Shown: positions 61,401 through 64,000 of the stretch, piece after piece | Numbering within the stretch: the stretch's first letter is position 1 | How the letters are laid out: each line of letters starts with the position of its first letter | NCBI GenBank assembly: GCA_029964075.1 | Contig: CM057146.1 | Location: 14,403,501 to 14,467,500 of the forward strand | Direction: 5' to 3' | Origin: Patiria pectinifera | Lineage: Eukaryota > Echinodermata > Asteroidea > Valvatida > Asterinidae | DNA length: 64,000 nt | Program-made: the position numbers and the translations under genes | Notes under the pieces: model-generated | Seen by the model: the letters and a program-made list of their open reading frames with translations, nothing else | Databases searched by the model: none | Told to the model about the DNA's origin: nothing

Positions 61401-63047
61401 TTCAGCTACGAATAAACCACCCAGGGGCCACTACAGGCTACTAAATGATTACCAGAGAAGCTATAGACCTATATCATGCTTTTACCAATGTAGTCATGTT
61501 CCCTGTATGCAGTTCTGAATAATAATGTTTTTGTGCAAAAAGGAACCAGACTATTTTTCCCTCCAGCCTCGCTTTGGTTACATTGATTTGAATGGAAAAA
61601 ATCAAATGGCTGCAACATGATAATGGTCTATTGGCCTAACATTGAGCATATTTCTCACAGTGTCAGTTCAGTGGCGGCACCAGACTCTATAATTGGGGTG
61701 GTGAAGGGGGGAAGGGGGTGGGGGTTGGGGTGGAGGAAGGAAATATGTTAATTTGGGAGGCAGTCAATGGCCCAGCCAAGTTCGGCCGAGTTATAGGTTT
61801 GAAATGTTTCAAAATTGAAAAGAAAAAATAATTGGCACAAAAAATAACACTGAATTGGCTTGCCGTATTTTTAGAACCAGTTTTTTTTGGGGGTGGAAGT
61901 TTAACATTTACTTCTAAATTTTGATGTAAAAAGGAATGTTTTAAAAGAAATTCTCAATTTTACCGTTATTCTGTTTCCTTCCAGATCAATGCAATCCACA
62001 GTCAAACTCCGAATGCAGTAAGTACAATGTCATCATTCAAACACGATCCGTTTTACATATCGTATAACTGCACAATGCCATATTTCCTTCCGATCTCAAT
62101 AAACAATTCCAGCATAAACCCATACAGGGTGTAGACATGTATTCCCCCTCGATGCATGATGAAGTTGCCATACGGTCGAGACACATTTCTGACAAACTCA
62201 ATAAAAAGTAGCATGGTATTAATCTTTGTATGTCAAGGATTCTGTCTCAATTCATCGAGAGAGTACCGGTACCCCGACCGAAACTAGGATCACGCTAAGC
62301 CGTGTAATTGAGAACGGAAAGCATACAAGCGGATGCACGCATAGTGCAGCCCAACCTATTAACCCCGTTATCATAAGTCAACCATGACAGTAGCGAAATG
62401 TCAGATACACTTTGAAATCTAATCGATTAAACCCTTAAAAGAAATTCATTGCCCCCCCCAAAAAAAAGATTGAAAATTCGTATATGAGTTATGTATTTCA
62501 ATTTAAAATAAAAATACAAGGAGAATACGGAGCCCCTACAGCGACATCCGAAAGTAACCAAAAACAAAAAGCTCGTGCACATGAGATAGTTATCTCATGC
62601 CAACAAGATATTTTTGTTTTGAGTGTCCGCTTAGGGGCTCCATACTTCATTATCCTCAAAACAACAAGTTATTAAATACCCCCGTATCATAAAACAGTGG
62701 CAATGATATAGAAAGAGTTTGATCTCAAAAGACTGGAAATTTACTGGAATAAAAACCCAAGTTGGTCGATTTAGCTTAGACAAGATGCCACTCACAGTGA
62801 CTTTCTATATAGTAACTAAACTAACAAAGTTGTTTTGGGATGTTTTCTAGTCAAAACTGACTATACTTCTTTAAGAGTTTACGTCAAAGAACATAATGAA
62901 TATTATTATATGACACAGCTTTCATTTGGTAGTCTTTGTTTCTGTTCTTTACAGCTTGTACAAAAAGGTGTAAAAACTGCGGAACTCTGAACCCCACCAG
63001 GTGCACCTGCAGCTGCCCCAACGGTTTCCTGGGTCCCGACTGCGGAG
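40497..63047 (+). CDS. Secreted CAP-domain protein CAP2, 5' part (continues past window)
   Basis: A paralogue of the CAP gene at 24110-33005. Six exons are visible: 40497-40787, 43308-43550, 58073-58176, 59360-59451, 61985-62017, 62955-63047. They give 285 residues and end in phase 1 with a donor gtacgg, so more exons must follow. Residues 1-20 are a signal peptide (MERIWAALLAGLLVIGPGTA). A Gly-rich linker and a CAP domain follow, with KHNELR, FEHGQ, ECGHYTQ joined to VVW, and VVCNYGPAGNF. His118, Glu157 and His175 are kept, and Gln replaces the usual Glu in VGQN. The C-terminal part has the Cys-rich tail and a 7-Cys EGF-like exon (CPNGFLGPDC). Exons 3, 4 and 6 have exactly the lengths of their CAP1 counterparts (104, 92 and 93 nt). 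Whether the ShKT and hemopexin parts are also present cannot be seen. Intron 2 is 14.5 kb and full of repeats. Confidence 0.88.
43697..44240. repeat. 12-bp tandem array (cacaagtccagt) in CAP2 intron 2
   Basis: More than twenty units of cagtcacaagtc, with cagtcgcaagtc variants, form a near-perfect core at 43734-43990; the edges are degenerate. Diverged relatives of the word and its flank (acaaaggaatg) occur at 23330-23580 and 30360-30500, so it belongs to a dispersed family. Confidence 0.9.
44529..45215 (+). repeat. Dispersed repeat, pair of 48596-48916
   Basis: Shared sequence includes tgtgcaagct-tttcctcctt, gaactcatga-ggtaactgat and gtttggatcatgtcact. This copy is longer because of the MITE inside it. 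Confidence 0.85.
44609..44959. mobile_element. hAT-type MITE with 8-bp duplication and empty site
   Basis: The ends are cagtgccgtaaat and atttacacccctg. The duplication gtttgaga lies at 44601-44608 and 44960-44967. The paralogous fragment at 48596-48916 has tttttgaga at the same place with no insert, which dates the insertion after the duplication. Confidence 0.85.
46481..47827. mobile_element. Inverted-repeat element of about 1.35 kb, no recognised transposase
   Basis: The left arm (46481-46690) and right arm (about 47300-47827) are inverted copies: actcggcctccgag, ggatccgagaccgcgg, ccacggacgt and gtgtcttccgccgggtcgga match in reverse. The right arm is longer because a hAT-type MITE (47363-47733) has inserted into it. 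The open frame on the minus strand at 46416-46829 covers arm sequence and shows no known domain. Confidence 0.75.
47363..47733. mobile_element. hAT-type MITE nested in an inverted-repeat element
   Basis: The ends are caggcgcggttctac and ggttctagaaccgcgcctg, with exact duplication acgtggag at 47355-47362 and 47734-47741. The opposite arm of the host element carries the uninterrupted site, acgttgag when read in the same orientation. Confidence 0.92.
48596..48916 (+). repeat. Dispersed repeat, pair of 44529-45215 (empty site)
   Basis: This is the copy without the MITE. It preserves the pre-insertion arrangement around tttttgagagc. Confidence 0.85.
49044..49344. mobile_element. hAT-type MITE, caagggcggatccag termini
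   Basis: The left end caagggcggatccag and right end ccggatccgcccttg are inverted copies. Flanks actgtaca (49036-49043) and tctgtaca (49345-49352) match at 7 of 8 positions. The interior has long G and C runs. Confidence 0.87.
49664..49800. repeat. 62-bp tandem repeat
   Basis: Units begin gtcacttcgtgaaa at 49664, 49726 and 49788. They contain tttcatgc-cgcgaacggc and gacctatc-agataggtc, which is itself a short palindrome. The third unit is partial. Confidence 0.85.
51583..52020. repeat. 21-bp tandem array, left foldback arm
   Basis: About twenty copies of aattcgttcccacgaattgct are present, with gcacgaa and tttgttc variants. Each unit holds the small palindrome aattcgt-acgaatt. No stop codon falls in several frames, which produces spurious repetitive open frames. 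Confidence 0.92.
55990..56315. repeat. 21-bp tandem array, right foldback arm
   Basis: This is the inverted counterpart of the left array, with units aattcgtgggaacgaattag or aattcgtgcgaacgaaatag. It is shorter than the left array by several units. Confidence 0.92.
58290..58745. mobile_element. hAT-type MITE with exact 8-bp duplication in CAP2 intron 3
   Basis: The ends are cagcggcgtagcca and tagctacgccgctg. The duplication ccatactt lies at 58282-58289 and 58746-58753. At 456 bp it is the longest of this group, with no ORF. Confidence 0.92.
59545..59862 (-). pseudogene. LINE retrotransposon fragment (C-terminal end of reverse-transcriptase protein)
   Basis: On the minus strand an open stretch reads RRLNLAGHCARHPELAAHPT, then LWEPTQG, and DQLKRDTDLTSAEELRTCM. 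This is the pattern seen after the reverse-transcriptase domain in non-LTR retrotransposons (a basic RLxxxGHxxR block, then a WxPxxG block). No reverse-transcriptase core or endonuclease is nearby, so it is a short dead fragment in CAP2 intron 4. The left neighbour starts cagtggcgtgac, like a hAT-type MITE end. Confidence 0.75.
60305..60640 (+). repeat. G-run-rich dispersed repeat, relative of 36490-36905
   Basis: It shares gtcaatcgcttctcaaaa, a G-run, acataccttgatcagaact, gcgaagccc-tacggcgtgg and gatttctgaccac-tt. The ends look like g-cgtcaatcg and its complement. It lies in CAP2 intron 4. Confidence 0.7.
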
Positions 63048-64000
63048 GTACGGTCATCATTCTTATACCGATGGCAAATAAATGTCAGCTTCTTTTTGAA
63101 AAACAAGAGCACCTTTAAACTATGCAAGAAGTTTAGAGACGGTGCATGCTCGGCGGAGATAACAAGCAAAGCTGGGCAGTGCCTCCCTAGTTGTCACACT
63201 CAGTCACAGATCATTTCATTCCAAAGACGTGCCCTGTAAGCCAAGGGCCTAGATTTGTATCGAACACTTAGGGAGGAAGGGGGGAGGGGGTGGTGGGTTT
63301 TGATGCAGGAGGAACGTACGAGCTTCATTTTGTGACTCAATATATTTTCAGCGAGTGAGGGAGCTACAACTGTGAAGGCGCTAATTATAGAAATATCGCG
63401 TTTGTAAGCCTTTTCGGAGTTCCAACTGCGCATTCGTAACCTGTGACAACGCGCATTGTTTGTCTCAAATGACCTTTGACAACATCGCGCCACTGACTTT
63501 ACAAAGAGGCTGTTTGTGCATTGTGGGTACTGCCAAAGGGCATTTGAGACAAATAATGTGCGTTGTCACAGGTTACGAATGCGCGCAGTTGGAACTCCGA
63601 AAAGGCTTTTTGCCATTTCCCTTTAGTCTTAAACTTTCAGATTATAAACAAATTCATTTGTTTTATTCAAAGCATCATATAAGATTATGTCAATAACCTG
63701 GCAGTCACATAATGTTTATACCCCTAATATGGCCTATGTAGGTTTGAGAAGAGAAAAAAAACAGGTGTGCCTTCCTCCAAAGTCTGAGCTATAGGGCACA
63801 TAGGCGGGCACTTGCCTCAACCGTGGCGTTGGGGCGTGCAAGCCATGGCCCTGCTCCCTTGCGCCACTTTGGATATGATGACGGACAAATCCTAAAACTT
63901 TCAACCGACGCTGCACTTCGAAAGCGTGCACGTCCTGGTTTTTCGAAGTGAACTTTAAATTCAGAGTTAATGTAGAGTTGGTTTGGGAATGGGTCATTCG
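63048..64000. other. CAP2 intron 6, to window edge
   Basis: No further exon with a phase-1 acceptor and cysteine pattern could be found before the window ends. It contains the MITE at 63407-63609. Confidence 0.6.
63407..63609. mobile_element. MITE with 66-bp inverted termini
   Basis: The left end aagccttttcggagttccaa and right end ttggaactccgaaaaggctt belong to arms of about 66 bp that match almost throughout, including cattcgtaacctgtgacaac and tttgtctcaaatg. The 70-bp middle is unrelated. There is no ORF. Confidence 0.88.

Overview
This is animal nuclear DNA, not bacterial DNA. Three secreted-protein genes and the tail of a fourth lie on the + strand. All are broken into many short exons by GT-AG introns, and the spaces between are full of small inverted-repeat transposons. 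Frequent taggcctac-type words, very many MITEs and the gene content suggest a marine invertebrate deuterostome, most likely an echinoderm such as a sea star or sea urchin. That assignment is inference.

Layout. (1) 343-470 is the last exon of a matrix metalloproteinase (MMP-A) whose body lies left of the window. (2) 3236-11617 is a complete secreted MMP (MMP-B) of 11 exons and 528 residues: signal peptide, propeptide with an altered cysteine switch, furin site, zinc catalytic domain, hinge and four-bladed hemopexin domain. (3) 11.6-24.1 kb is intergenic and repeat-rich. (4) 24110-33005 is a complete 12-exon gene for a 535-residue secreted protein with an unusual architecture: CAP (SCP/TAPS) domain, cysteine-rich/EGF-like region, ShKT domain and a full four-bladed hemopexin domain (CAP1). 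(5) 33.0-40.5 kb is intergenic. (6) 40497-63047 holds the first six exons of a paralogue (CAP2), which continues past the right edge; its second intron is 14.5 kb and contains a 5.1-kb palindrome.

The main result is the CAP-EGF-ShKT-hemopexin fusion beside hemopexin-bearing MMP genes. The CAP1 hemopexin exons share intron positions and phases with those of MMP-B. One CAP1 exon of 267 nt equals the sum of the two corresponding MMP-B exons (146 + 121 nt). This points to capture of MMP hemopexin exons by a neighbouring CAP gene through phase-1 exon shuffling. All products are predicted to be secreted, and a shared role at the extracellular matrix is plausible but not shown.

The non-coding DNA holds hAT-type MITEs with exact 8-bp target duplications (some with paralogous empty sites), other palindromic MITEs, a tRNA-derived SINE, a LINE fragment, several self-complementary tandem arrays, a 104-bp perfect palindrome, and the large foldback element. 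Exon limits were set by hand from splice sites and reading-frame continuity; no search or transcript data were available.
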